DNA from: B30-G6 sp963701385
Lineage (GTDB): Bacteria; Desulfobacterota; Desulfobacteria; Desulfobacterales; B30-G6
Reading direction: 5' to 3'
DNA: 64,000 nt
Assembly: GCA_963701385.1 (NCBI GenBank)
Contig: CAVOZW010000017.1
Coordinates: forward strand, 274,749 to 338,748
Shown one piece after another: positions 44,757-53,171 of the stretch. Position numbers and translations under genes: made by a program. Numbering within the stretch: the first letter of the stretch is position 1; each line of letters opens with the position of its first letter. The notes beneath the pieces were generated by a model. That model was not told the origin of the DNA. It made no database searches and saw only the letters and a list, made by a program, of their open reading frames with translations.

Positions 44757-44930
44757 TTGAACCGCAACAGCGAGCGCATTCCCCGTAGCTTGCTGCGGGG
44801 TTAGCGAGCGAATCTAAATTAGACAGAATTCCTTACGGTCGAAGATTCCTCGTAGCTTGCTGCGAGGTTCTTCAAATTTTGCAGCAGGCTGCAGGGAATG
44901 CGCTCGCTATTGCGGTTCAAGATTGTGTAG
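44757..44930. repeat. Palindromic dispersed repeat, copy P1
   Basis: GAACCGCAACAGCGAGCGCA at one end is mirrored by TGCGCTCGCTATTGCGGTTC at the other. Inner arms read CCCCGTAGCTTGCTGCGGGG and CCTCGTAGCTTGCTGCGAGG. Related copies are at 53827 (inverted) and 59628. The region 44719-45159 otherwise holds only the sRNA candidate. Confidence 0.75.
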
Positions 44931-44940
44931 GCTAAGTGGG

Positions 44941-45021
44941 TAAAAAAAATGACCCCCATATCGATGTACAGGGGTCATAGGAAAGGAGGATCTTGGGATG
45001 GAAGCGTTTATCGCTTTCCAT
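44941..45021 (-). ncRNA. Candidate small RNA
   Basis: A minus-strand unit with a promoter (TTGACA 45050-45055, 16 bases, TATATT 45028-45033), about 80 transcribed bases, and a terminator hairpin (ATGACCCC/GGGGTCAT, 44949-44978) followed by eight Ts. Between them a first hairpin (ATGGAAAGCG/CGCTTCCAT) and an unpaired GATCCTCCTTTCC segment lie in the arrangement of trans-acting sRNAs; CCUCC can pair with ribosome-binding sites. No known family is recognised. Confidence 0.6.
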
Positions 45022-45027
45022 AGACCC

Positions 45028-45055
45028 AATATACCACATTGTATCCTTTTGTCAA
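45028..45055 (-). promoter_or_regulatory. Promoter of the small RNA
   Basis: A perfect -35 (TTGACA) and a near-consensus -10 (TATATT) with a 16-base spacer on the minus strand. No protein-coding gene begins downstream before the terminator at 44949. Confidence 0.65.
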
Positions 45056-45159
45056 CCCGTTATTTTTTCTGCATGATGTGCTTTTGTTTTAAAAAAATTC
45101 CTTAGTCGCCTTGGGCAAAGACACGTTTATGCACCTCGCCGCCGCTTGCCGAAACCATC

Positions 45160-45427
45160 TCAAATGAATTTCGCTCCAAAAGCGCCTTCTTCAGACCACA
45201 CAACACTGGCCTCTCTGGTGTTGACCTGGTCGTCACATGATAAGGCAATACGTATTGCCGTTCCCTTCTTCAAGCAACCAGACGTCTTCGCAAGGATGCT
45301 CGCACCGTAATTACTCATATTTTCAATGGCGCCCGTATAGGTTTCTTCGCCCACATGAAAGGTCACATTTCTCTTACAAACCGTTCTGCTAGTAATATCT
45401 GTTATCGTCCATATCGCTCTCTTTCAT
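45160..45427 (-). pseudogene. PilZ-domain protein, frameshifted
   Basis: The readable part (GTG 45366 to 45160) has the PilZ core: GEETYTGAIENMSNYGASIL, with the S/N-x-SxxG motif, and VVWSEEGAFGAKFI. Upstream the frame continues without a start as SRTVCKRNVTFHV, while MKESDMDDNRYY begins at ATG 45427 in another frame and stops just where that part begins. One extra base near 45389 would join them, giving about 88 residues with the arginines that bind c-di-GMP in PilZ. It could be an intact gene with a sequencing error. It is worth noting beside the c-di-GMP riboswitch at 53.5 kb. Confidence 0.65.
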
Positions 45428-45771
45428 ATTTTGCATTGCAGGGTATTGATATCCGTTGTCAAAAGTAAGTTCCGAAAGAAAATCGCGCTTTAACACCCAT
45501 AGGAACGTTATGCCGACAATCGCTACATACCAGACTAAATTTAGCATAATTTATAAGCTACATCGTGGTAACGATTTGTCAAGCTTCCTTGAAGCAATTC
45601 TATCTGATTTGGGTTTGATCGCCAATTCAGCAAGCCCCGAGGTTGGCGATTGCTGTTTCTTTTTTTTCCATAAGCCTATCTGGATCATCTCCAAAAGAGT
45701 TGATCCAAATTAAGGATTCAAGGATTCCAGGGGTCCAGGGTTCGAGTGAGATGACGTGAGGCCTCAGCTGA

Positions 45772-45939
45772 ATGCTTAAGAATTATAAAGAGTTATTGGA
45801 AACGCAGACGATGATATCCGGTGATCTGGATTATATGAAGAAGGAAAAGCTTCAGGAATTAAGAGAGGAACTCGGTGATGTAGAGAGAATGCTAAAAGCG
45901 ATGATCAAATCACTGGAAAACAAACACTTGAATCCTTGA
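45772..45939 (+). CDS. Internally deleted four-helix-bundle protein
   Basis: A second copy of the 41764 gene. It starts MLKNYKEL, then jumps in frame to LETQTMISGDLDYMKKEKL and ends KSLENKHLNP, 55 residues in all. The missing part is the middle of the bundle (about 68 residues). Flanks are the same as in the long copy (GGATCATCTCCAAAAGAGTT before, TTCTCCCAAATAATTGGGAG after), so it arose by duplication and deletion. It may be non-functional. Confidence 0.6.
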   Translation: MLKNYKELLETQTMISGDLDYMKKEKLQELREELGDVERMLKAMIKSLENKHLNP

Positions 45940-46016
45940 ATCCTGGACTCCTTGAACCCTTTCTCCCAAATAATTGGGAGAAGATCCGCCTATCTTATTG
46001 TTTGGTACGGGTGGTC

Positions 46017-46104
46017 TTTACGAACGCTTGGTCGCAAGTTCGAGGGCTTGGTTGACGTTATTTGCCGGAGCGGTTTGGAAGGCTTATTCTGACAACAACG
46101 AGCG
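46017..46104 (+). repeat. Dispersed ~85 bp repeat, copy C
   Basis: TTTACGAACGCTTGGTCGCA, GGTTGACGTTATTTGCCGGA, then TTATTCTGACAACAACGAGC: same family as 17551 and 37028. It lies about 140 bases before the DHOD-like gene. Confidence 0.65.
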
Positions 46105-46246
46105 CTTCAGGCGTCAGAAAATCCATAGCGTCCTGTAGAAATCCTTTGAAGAGAGATATCTTTTAGGCTATGATACGACCGTCATAAAGGTAAAACCCGT
46201 TGTAAACGTATTTTAACAAGCAACACGCGAAAGAAAGGAACAGCAC

Positions 46247-47281
46247 ATGCTTGATCTATCCACGGAATACTTGGGCCTGAAACTGCAAACACCCATTATT
46301 GCCGGCAGTTCGGGAATGACAAATTCTGTCGAAAACGTGAAAAAGATGGCCGAAAACGGCGCCGGGGCAGTGGTTTTGAAATCCATTTTCGAAGAGGAGG
46401 TCGCTTACGAGTATGCAGATTTTATGGCAGCGCAGCGCAAGTCCGGAAGCGATCCACAGTACTTCGATTATGATGGACGCAAAAATCCCATTGCTTATTA
46501 CGACTACGTTATCCGCGAAGAGAACCTGAAAAAAAATATCACCCTCGTGGAGCAGAGCAAAAAAGCAGTCTCCATTCCGGTGATCGCCAGCATCAACTGT
46601 TTTCTGCAATCCATAGAATGGCTTTCCTATGCCAAAAACCTGGAAAGTGCCGGGGCCGATGCCCTGGAACTCAATATGTTCTTTCCGCCAACCGACTTCA
46701 AACGGGACGCCAAGGATACCGAAAAAATGTATTTTGATATTGTCGAGCAGATCACCGGGGCGGTATCCATCCCCATCGCCTTGAAGATCAGTTACTACTT
46801 CACCGACCTGGGCGCCATGATCCAGAGGCTATCGAACTCCGGTATCAAGGGTCTGGTGCTTTTTAATCGATTTTTCAGCCCCGATTTTGATATCGACACA
46901 CTCGAGGTCAAGCCCTCGTTCGTGTTCAGCACACCGTCCGATTTGTCCATCTCGCTGCGCTGGATCGCCATCATGGCGGAAAAGGTGAATTGCGACCTGG
47001 CCGCCTCCACAGGTGTTCACGATGGCGACGCCGTCATCAAGCAGCTCCTGGCAGGCGCCGCCGCCGTCCAGGTGGCGTCCTCCCTTTACAGCGAGGGTAT
47101 CGGTCATCTTCGGGAGATGCTGAAGCGGCTGGAAACATGGATGGAAAAGAAGCACTTTGACAGACTGTCCAGATTCAGGGGCAAAATGAGCCAGGATAAA
47201 AGCGCGGATCCGTCTATTTATGAGCGTGTCCAGTTTATGCGCTATTTCGGCGGTAAGAAGAATGCCCACCTAACATCCTAA
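46247..47281 (+). CDS. Dihydroorotate dehydrogenase-like flavoprotein
   Basis: A 344-residue TIM-barrel protein of the DHOD-like group: LDLSTEYLGLKLQTPIIAGS, GAGAVVLKSIFEEEV, ADALELNMFFPP and the FMN-binding AAAVQVASSLYSEGI. It is long compared with PyrD and of the type often annotated 'dihydroorotate dehydrogenase-like protein' in anaerobes; the catalytic Cys/Ser loop is not obvious, so pyrimidine synthesis is uncertain. The radical SAM gene starts at its last base, so the two are coupled. Confidence 0.85.
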   Translation: MLDLSTEYLGLKLQTPIIAGSSGMTNSVENVKKMAENGAGAVVLKSIFEEEVAYEYADFMAAQRKSGSDPQYFDYDGRKNPIAYYDYVIREENLKKNITLVEQSKKAVSIPVIASINCFLQSIEWLSYAKNLESAGADALELNMFFPPTDFKRDAKDTEKMYFDIVEQITGAVSIPIALKISYYFTDLGAMIQRLSNSGIKGLVLFNRFFSPDFDIDTLEVKPSFVFSTPSDLSISLRWIAIMAEKVNCDLAASTGVHDGDAVIKQLLAGAAAVQVASSLYSEGIGHLREMLKRLETWMEKKHFDRLSRFRGKMSQDKSADPSIYERVQFMRYFGGKKNAHLTS

Positions 47282-48750
47282 TGAAAAAACCAAAGGCCGT
47301 CATCGCGACGCCGTCGATTAGCGATTTTTATACGACCCCCCATCGGCTGTCGGCCCTGGGAGAAAAGATCGTTGAAAAGATATTGCAGCGCCGGGGATGG
47401 GACACCCGGCTGCTGCATTTCCCTAAAATGGGAAAACAAACCTTGCCCTTACCACCCGCCCTTTGCCACCTGAAGACACATATCATTGCGGGAGAATTCG
47501 GTCCCACTGCCTTCTTCTCCAGGTATCAGCGCTTCGGTCCCTCGCCTGAAGAGAGCGCTGGCATGATTCTGGCTGAAAACCCCGATGCTGTTTTCCTATC
47601 GTGTTTTGCCTTTGCCTATGCCGACGACACCCTGTCACTTGCCAGGCATCTCAAAAAACAGCACCCCTCCGTACCCGTTTATGCCGGGGGTGCCGGCGTC
47701 AGCGTACTCCCGGCCTATTTTCGATCACAAGAAAGTATTGATGCGGTGATTTCCGGAGAAGCGGAAGGGACCCTGACAGCCTTTCTCAGTGGAGGAATGG
47801 AAATGGAAACCACTTCCACCGCTCCCATTGGAAGCCGAGGCGTCATTGACGTTTCCATTGCGGTGGCCATGTCTTCCAAAAACGGACACTGGCTGACGAC
47901 ATCCCTCAGCAGGGGCTGTCCCCGAAAGTGTCGTTTTTGTGCCAACCACCTGACCCATGGCAGGACCTTTCGAACCGTTCCCATGGACGCGTTTTTATCG
48001 GCCGTTGACACCTTCCCCAAAGACATTCCCCTGCACATCAACTTCGAGGACGACAATCTTCTCATGGACAAGGACTATTTTTTTGCCATACTGAAAGCCG
48101 TCCGGAACCGATTCCCGCGGGTGACATTCAGCGCAGAAAACGGGATGGACTACCTCCTTCTGGATATCGACACGCTGGAGAGACTTATTGCCCTCGGTTT
48201 CAGGCAGTTCAACCTTTCCATGGCATCCCTGTCCGATTCTATTTTGGAGGCATCTGAGCGCCAGGGCGCCTCCGGACATCTTCAGAAGATCCTTAGCAAC
48301 CTGAGTCGAAAAAACATCCCTTCCATCACCTATTTCATTTGCGGTCTGAAACAGGACAGCGTCGAATCCGTGCTTGGAAATCTACACTTTCTGTCCGGAC
48401 AGCCCACGCTTATCGGTATTTCCATGTTTTACCCGGTGCCGGGTCTGCCCGAATTCAAGGACCCGCAACCCTTTTTCGATTCCGCTTCCCATCTCTGCAC
48501 CGGCAGCGCGGCCTTTCCATGGTCAGGGTCTCTGACCACGGCCCAGATGATCACCGCATTCCGTATGGCCCGCTATATCAATTTCACAAAAAGGAAAACA
48601 TATCAACCGCTGGAACGCCATCTGTTGACACGCATCCGCAAGGAGAGAAAACTCTATACCCTGCAGCGAATAGGCCGGCAAAAAAAGATGCTGCGTCCGC
48701 CGGGCCTGGATCGGGATATGGAAAAGGTGTTTTTTGGACAAACGTATTAA
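47281..48750 (+). CDS. Radical SAM protein with B12-binding-like N-terminal domain
   Basis: A 489-residue protein. The first ~180 residues (SPEESAGMILAENPDAVFLS, VYAGGAGVSVLP) look like the cobalamin-binding Rossmann domain found before many radical SAM cores. The cluster motif is CPRKCRFC in LSRGCPRKCRFCANHLTHG. The later part holds INFEDDNLLMDKDYFFAIL and GFRQFNLSMASLSDSIL. The reaction is unknown. Its ATG overlaps the stop of the DHOD-like gene by one base, so they are made together and may act in one pathway. Confidence 0.85.
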   Translation: MKKPKAVIATPSISDFYTTPHRLSALGEKIVEKILQRRGWDTRLLHFPKMGKQTLPLPPALCHLKTHIIAGEFGPTAFFSRYQRFGPSPEESAGMILAENPDAVFLSCFAFAYADDTLSLARHLKKQHPSVPVYAGGAGVSVLPAYFRSQESIDAVISGEAEGTLTAFLSGGMEMETTSTAPIGSRGVIDVSIAVAMSSKNGHWLTTSLSRGCPRKCRFCANHLTHGRTFRTVPMDAFLSAVDTFPKDIPLHINFEDDNLLMDKDYFFAILKAVRNRFPRVTFSAENGMDYLLLDIDTLERLIALGFRQFNLSMASLSDSILEASERQGASGHLQKILSNLSRKNIPSITYFICGLKQDSVESVLGNLHFLSGQPTLIGISMFYPVPGLPEFKDPQPFFDSASHLCTGSAAFPWSGSLTTAQMITAFRMARYINFTKRKTYQPLERHLLTRIRKERKLYTLQRIGRQKKMLRPPGLDRDMEKVFFGQTY

Positions 48751-48952
48751 GTTTTAGGTTTTATGCAAGGCGCAAACGCTGGAAGGCCTGAAAGCCGCCG
48801 ATGGCTTACCCTAAAAAGTATACCACCACCCGTGTAACGGGAGGCTTTCAATTTCTGCATAGCGGAAAATGATCAGGAGACGGCATGTCTTCGTAGGTTG
48901 ACAGTATATTATCACAGATTTTCAGAGACCTCCTTCGCTGTTGATGTGTTGG

Positions 48953-49455
48953 GAGACTGTCGAAAAAGTTCTTTTTTAAAAATACCATCTTTGCTCACAT
49001 CTGAAATTTGCATCAATTTGGCTTTTATTAGAAAATTATAGGGTTTTCTTTTTACCTGATATCGTCAGTTACTATTATACTTACACTATTCCATCTGCAT
49101 TGCTCTAAACCGCGGCATAATTTGCTATTTTCTCTATATTAAGCACCATGCAGTAGAGCATCCACTGAATATTGACCTTAATTTTACTTAGGCATCCAAT
49201 TTTTCTTCTTGGCATTTTTCCAATGTCGTTTGATTATGATAATTACTGTCAGCAGCTAATATCTTGTCCTCAAAAGAGTAATCATAGTTCTTATATTTTG
49301 CCATACGAACCTCACTTTTGGCGGGGCATCATCGAAGGACTTTCAATATAAGTACTAGCATAAAACTACTCTATGTCAATCTATTTATGCAAGATATATT
49401 GAAATATTTGGCGGGCTTAGTAGTTGGAACAATCAATAACTTTTTCGACAGTCTC
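48953..49455 (-). mobile_element. Internally deleted IS1182-like insertion element
   Basis: Perfect 18-base inverted repeats GAGACTGTCGAAAAAGTT (48953-48970) and its mirror (49438-49455) bound a 503-bp element. Inside, on the minus strand, are fragments of an IS1182-type transposase: an N-terminal MAKYKNYDYS (near 49304), ILAADSNYHNQTTLEKCQEE, and a C-terminal NIQWMLYCMVLNIEKIANYA (near 49140). They are joined with most of the catalytic region missing, so the element cannot move by itself. It ends 30 bases from the stop of the next gene. 48751-48952 shows no gene. Confidence 0.8.
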
Positions 49456-49484
49456 TGGAGGTATATGTATTCAAAAAATCATTG

Positions 49485-50048
49485 TTATTGAGATGAAGTA
49501 TTCTGGAACATCCTATTCATTTCTTCCATTGAAAGGACTGTCAATTTAGTCAACCATTGGAGGTACTGGATTGAGCCTTCAGTATCTTCTCGGAACGCAT
49601 GTACACAATCTGCTATCAGGTATATGATGTAATCTCTGTTGTAGGCATCAACTACAGTCATCCTTACACATGCGTCACTCGCATAGCCTGCAATCACCAA
49701 ACCTTCGATACCATCTTCAACGAGGATATCTTCCAGGTCAGTTTTGTAAAATCCACTGAACCTTGTTTTCACAACGACTCGCTCTCTATCAAAAGGTTTG
49801 ACCGCCTCAAGAATTTCAGCATCCTCAGTTCCTTCAATGCACCATATTGTATCACTATGTTTATAGGGTGCTGGCCAATCAGATTTATCCTGATGATAGC
49901 TGGTGACGACATGGATAATCGATATCTTTGATGAGCGTGCTGCCGATAAGGCTGTTTGTATGTTCGGCAGTAGTTTCTCCTGAAATAGAATGGGATTTAG
50001 GTTTAGAAAGTACTTCTGCATGTCTATCAAGATAAGGGCTAACTTCAT
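49485..50048 (-). CDS. Isochorismatase-like cysteine hydrolase
   Basis: A 187-residue alpha/beta hydrolase of the isochorismatase fold: catalytic Asp in LALILIDMQKYF, Lys in RVVVKTRFSGFYKTDL and Cys in VIAGYASDACVRMTVVDAYN, so the triad is complete. Members hydrolyse amides such as nicotinamide, ureidoacrylate or carbamoyl groups; the substrate is unknown. The IS-like element lies immediately after its stop. The phosphorylase remnant is 20 bases upstream. Confidence 0.87.
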   Translation of the reverse strand: MKLALILIDMQKYFLNLNPILFQEKLLPNIQTALSAARSSKISIIHVVTSYHQDKSDWPAPYKHSDTIWCIEGTEDAEILEAVKPFDRERVVVKTRFSGFYKTDLEDILVEDGIEGLVIAGYASDACVRMTVVDAYNRDYIIYLIADCVHAFREDTEGSIQYLQWLTKLTVLSMEEMNRMFQNTSSQ

Positions 50049-50068
50049 GATTGTGTGCCTACCTAATA

Positions 50069-50691
50069 TTAAAGGTTGAAGTTTTTACTTTGCTTGATTT
50101 CTCTTGCCAATTCCACAGCCAAATCTTCAATAATTGTCAAATTTGATTTAGTATTATCTGCTTTGCTTTTCAACTCATCGTCAAGACCGCCCCATCCTGA
50201 CCATTCATCTGTATGTATTAGATCAAGGATAAATCCAAAATAAATCGACTCAATATCCAGTTCTTTTGAAACTGAATAGAAAGTCCCAGTTTCAAGATTC
50301 ACACATTCAGCGCCATTCTTTTTCCAATATTTCATTTTTTCTATTGACTCACGATATAGGGCATCTGTTGTCCAGACACACGATTTTTTTGAGCCGTGAT
50401 TCTTACGTTTAAAGATTTCTTCTGTTAGGTCAAGCAACAATTTGGATGGTTCTACGGACAATTCATTTGAGTATTCTTTTGATGTTCCATCTGAAACGAT
50501 GGCATTCTTAGATATCACAAAATCGTTTATTTGCAGTTTTCTGAAAAACTGCCGTACGCACCGATCCCGATTGCATACTTTAGACCCAAAACTTTGAGTT
50601 CTTCTAAGGCCATCGCAACCCAAGGACTCGAGAGAACGGGACCGATAAAGATTATTGGAATATCTTCATCTTTTGACAGATGAAAGAAACT
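50069..50691 (-). pseudogene. Nucleoside phosphorylase remnant (N-terminally truncated, frameshifted)
   Basis: Two frames carry parts of a uridine/purine-nucleoside phosphorylase. From about 50691 (no start codon, preceded by TGA) reads SKDEDIPIIFIGPVLSSPWV and ALEELKVLGLKYAIGIGAYG, the middle of the phosphate-binding fold. After a shift in the T-run at about 50545, the frame to 50069 reads LQINDFVISKNAIVSDGTSK and NGAECVNLETGTFYSVSKEL, the C-terminal part with the Glu that binds nucleoside. The first ~60 residues are missing. It is a decayed gene. Confidence 0.75.
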
Positions 50692-50724
50692 TCAAATCGA
50701 GATTGATCTGATTTGATCTCAGGC

Positions 50725-51222
50725 TTAATTTCGCTTACGATCTTCCTCAATCGGAACACAAAGAACTGGTCGCTTTAAAAATCGAAGAACCCTTTCGGTG
50801 GTACTTCCAAAGAAAATCCTTTTCATGTCTCCAGCTGTTCCATGTGTTCCCATGATAATGATATCAACATCTTTCTCGACAGCTTTCCTATTAATCTCAA
50901 GAAAGGGTATTCCTTCGCAAATTTCCATCTCTGTTGGTTTGGTCGCCATCTCTTGCGCCTCAATGAATTGTTTTAGCCTTTCCTTGGCTTCGATAAACAA
51001 TGTCTTTTTGATTTGAGATTCTGTACCAAGCTTGTTGGCTATGCAGGCTTCTATAAAATCCTGATCTATGACATGTAGGACAATTATTCGATCTGGTTTT
51101 CGACCCATTATGAGTGTTGAGTTTTTGAGAGCATTAGCCGAGCATGGAGAAAAATCAATCGCAACAAGAACCTTATATTCCATATGGTTTGTCGTTTCGT
51201 TACCTGTTCTTTTTGTTGTCAT
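50725..51222 (-). CDS. Universal stress protein
   Basis: A UspA-family protein, up to 165 residues: EYKVLVAIDFSPCSANALKN and IIIMGTHGTAGDMKRIFFGS with the nucleotide-binding glycines. ATG 51222 is kept because the weak AGG precedes it; ATG 51183 gives the usual length (152). The A+T-rich coding differs from the tmc region. The phosphorylase remnant follows. Confidence 0.88.
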   Translation of the reverse strand: MTTKRTGNETTNHMEYKVLVAIDFSPCSANALKNSTLIMGRKPDRIIVLHVIDQDFIEACIANKLGTESQIKKTLFIEAKERLKQFIEAQEMATKPTEMEICEGIPFLEINRKAVEKDVDIIIMGTHGTAGDMKRIFFGSTTERVLRFLKRPVLCVPIEEDRKRN

Positions 51223-51319
51223 TTATGTCAACCTTTCTACCTCGCAATGATACGGAACCTATAGCTATTGAGGTGCCGATTTAAACTGAAACTTGATCTC
51301 TTCCATGACCTTTCCACTT

Positions 51320-51472
51320 TTATGCTTGATGTTGAGGGATGTAAAGGACGAAACAGATTATCCATACCTTTACATAGCACTTAGGGCACCCGGTGCTACC
51401 GGCCTTCGGCAGGATATGCCCTTTCTCGCAGAATGGGCACTTAATATGCTTCTGCTTGTCAGATGCTGTCAT
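51320..51472 (-). CDS. Small zinc-ribbon protein
   Basis: A 50-residue frame beginning MTASDKQKHIKCPFCEKG and continuing PKAGSTGCPKCYVKVWIICF. Two CxxC pairs (CPFC, CPKC) make a small zinc ribbon. It starts 9 bases after the DUF2271-like gene on the same strand. No strong ribosome-binding site is seen, so it could also be a gene end. Confidence 0.45.
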   Translation of the reverse strand: MTASDKQKHIKCPFCEKGHILPKAGSTGCPKCYVKVWIICFVLYIPQHQA

Positions 51473-51480
51473 TGGATATA

Positions 51481-52161
51481 TTATGGCCGATAGCTTGCAT
51501 TCACTTTATTGATAAGTTTTAAAGCTGTATCTAAGGTTGTTAAATCTGTATCAATTTGGCCGGTATCACCGCTTACGTGCCCATGACCTACTATTTGGGC
51601 TTCACCTTCATGGGGTTTATCATCTACGACAAAGCTTCCTCGCCACACAACAGATGGTTGCCCTCGATACCAGCTATAATTGTGATGCGCATTTTCATCA
51701 AAACTCTTATTGACCTCAACATAGTAATTGTATCTTCCGCTTTTAAGATGCTCCTTTGGGCTCCAGTTCCAGACAAATTCACCAGCCTTAGGCGTAGCCG
51801 ATGATACAGCATCAGGTAATGGTCTGTCCTTGGGCGGATAGAAGTTGCCGTTTCCATAATCAACACCCTGACTATGTGCCCAAACAGGCAACGTGCTTTG
51901 TCTGGAACCTCCCCATTTGTCATCCAATGAACCACCTCGATTCCCAAGTCCCTTTTGTCCGACTTTACGTGTAACATAGACTGTATCTATAAAAGCACCT
52001 TTCTCATCGGTTAGCCAGATGGCTATTTGGCATTTTTTTTCGGACAAAAGAAGTTTGAATGATAAAGTTTGATTTGTTGCCTTTTCTTCCGCAAAAACGG
52101 AGACAGATAGTAAGGTGAGAACGACAATAGCAACTAAAAACAATATCAAATATTTTTTCAT
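51481..52161 (-). CDS. Exported DUF2271-like protein
   Basis: A 226-residue protein with a signal peptide (MKKYLILFLVAIVVLTLLSV) and a beta-rich domain: LTDEKGAFIDTVYVTRKVGQ, LPDAVSSATPKAGEFVWNWS and YNYYVEVNKSFDENAHHNYS. This fits DUF2271, a family of secreted proteins of unknown role that often accompany redox or flavin-binding membrane proteins. ATG 52161 has GGAGATAGGAC ahead of it. No partner is seen nearby. Confidence 0.7.
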   Translation of the reverse strand: MKKYLILFLVAIVVLTLLSVSVFAEEKATNQTLSFKLLLSEKKCQIAIWLTDEKGAFIDTVYVTRKVGQKGLGNRGGSLDDKWGGSRQSTLPVWAHSQGVDYGNGNFYPPKDRPLPDAVSSATPKAGEFVWNWSPKEHLKSGRYNYYVEVNKSFDENAHHNYSWYRGQPSVVWRGSFVVDDKPHEGEAQIVGHGHVSGDTGQIDTDLTTLDTALKLINKVNASYRP

Positions 52162-52298
52162 TAGTCCTATCTCCTGTCTACGAATTACCTGCTTCAAATT
52201 TTTATTAGGATATTGCCAGTATCGGTTTTGAAGGCGATCTGGCAGAGTCTGTCTTCTGGTCCTGAGCCTGTGGTTTCTGCGTCTAAGTAAATGAACAT

Positions 52299-52475
52299 TT
52301 ACCATTCACCATCTTTATTGCGTATGTCACCCATCCACACGTCAAATAGTTCTTGGTACGTTTCCAACTCAGTTTCACGTTTGCACTTTGGACATACGAC
52401 AATCTTCAGATCATCTTGTTCGTTGATATTTGCCTTGCCGCCACAGAAAAAGCATTTTATTGTATCATGCTCCAT
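52299..52475 (-). CDS. Small zinc-ribbon protein coupled to the IHF-like gene
   Basis: A 58-residue protein beginning MEHDTIKCFFCGGKANINEQ and continuing DDLKIVVCPKCKRETELETY. The two CxxC pairs form a zinc ribbon. It starts inside the end of the IHF-like gene (11-base overlap), with GGGAGAGG ahead, so the two are translated together. No family name is known. Confidence 0.7.
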   Translation of the reverse strand: MEHDTIKCFFCGGKANINEQDDLKIVVCPKCKRETELETYQELFDVWMGDIRNKDGEW

Positions 52476-52749
52476 TAATCCTCTCCCTCAGTTTGCCACT
52501 GCATTTAAACGTAACAACACGTCTTGCAGGTAACATCTGATCATCGCCAGTAACAGGGTTCCTGCCTTTCCGTTCAGCTTTCTGTTTTACACATAGCTTA
52601 CCGAACCCACTGATCAAGACATCATCACCCGATGCAAGCGTATCCTTGATGATATCGATGGTGCTTTCAACAATATCGGTGTTCTGCTTTTGTGTCAGGT
52701 CATTGTTGGATCGGACCTTTTCGATGAGGTCAGCTTTAGTGAGTGTCAT
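52465..52749 (-). CDS. ihfA: HU/IHF-family DNA-binding protein (IHF alpha-like)
   Basis: A 94-residue DNA-bending protein: MTLTKADLIEKVRSNN opens the fold, the DNA-binding arm holds GRNPVTGDDQMLPARRVVTF, with the proline that kinks DNA in RNPVTG. The length and MTLTKADLIE start are like the alpha subunit of IHF. ATG 52749 is chosen by the family start; the frame is open 31 codons upstream. It is followed by a coupled zinc-ribbon gene. Confidence 0.88.
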   Translation of the reverse strand: MTLTKADLIEKVRSNNDLTQKQNTDIVESTIDIIKDTLASGDDVLISGFGKLCVKQKAERKGRNPVTGDDQMLPARRVVTFKCSGKLRERINGA

Positions 52750-52886
52750 GTGTTGCTCATGATAAATATTTAGGAAAATATTGAAAATATTTACAACAGT
52801 GTGACCAGATCTGTCAAACGCATGTGTTAATCTGCCTTCCAAAACATGATGAAACGGCGTTCTTATAAAAAAAGGAGGGCATCAAA

Positions 52887-53075
52887 ATGCGAAAACATGA
52901 ACTTTACACAGAATACCACGACCAATTTGAATATTTCGGGAACACTGAGATTGAACGGATTCGCAAACAGGGTGAAAAGACCATACGGCACGATTGGATA
53001 ATTTTTGACTCCGTTGATGAGGCGATGGAATATTTCAATGATAGTTGCAGAGAGTTCGTGGGGTATTATGCTTAA
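52887..53075 (+). CDS. Small hypothetical protein
   Basis: A 62-residue, charged, soluble protein (MRKHELYTEYHDQFEYFGNT, DSVDEAMEYFNDSCREFVGY). The site AAAAGGAGGGCATC precedes ATG, which is good evidence of a gene. It lies head-to-head with ihfA and shares the intergenic region 52750-52886. No family recognised. Confidence 0.65.
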   Translation: MRKHELYTEYHDQFEYFGNTEIERIRKQGEKTIRHDWIIFDSVDEAMEYFNDSCREFVGYYA

Positions 53076-53171
53076 GAGATGGTGCGGCAAAACATCCTGA
53101 CATGGTGTTATCACAGCTTTTCAAACTCCTGTAACAGTTTGAATAAGTTGGAGTTATGCAAATTTATACAC

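Noticed and set aside
44998..45102. Plus-strand 34-codon frame preceded by AAAGGAGG
   Set aside because: It overlaps the sRNA unit on the other strand. The promoter and terminator there are stronger evidence, though the frame is not excluded.
50692..50694. TGA before the nucleoside phosphorylase remnant as selenocysteine
   Set aside because: No hairpin follows at the right distance, the family has no Sec there, and a frameshift lies further on.
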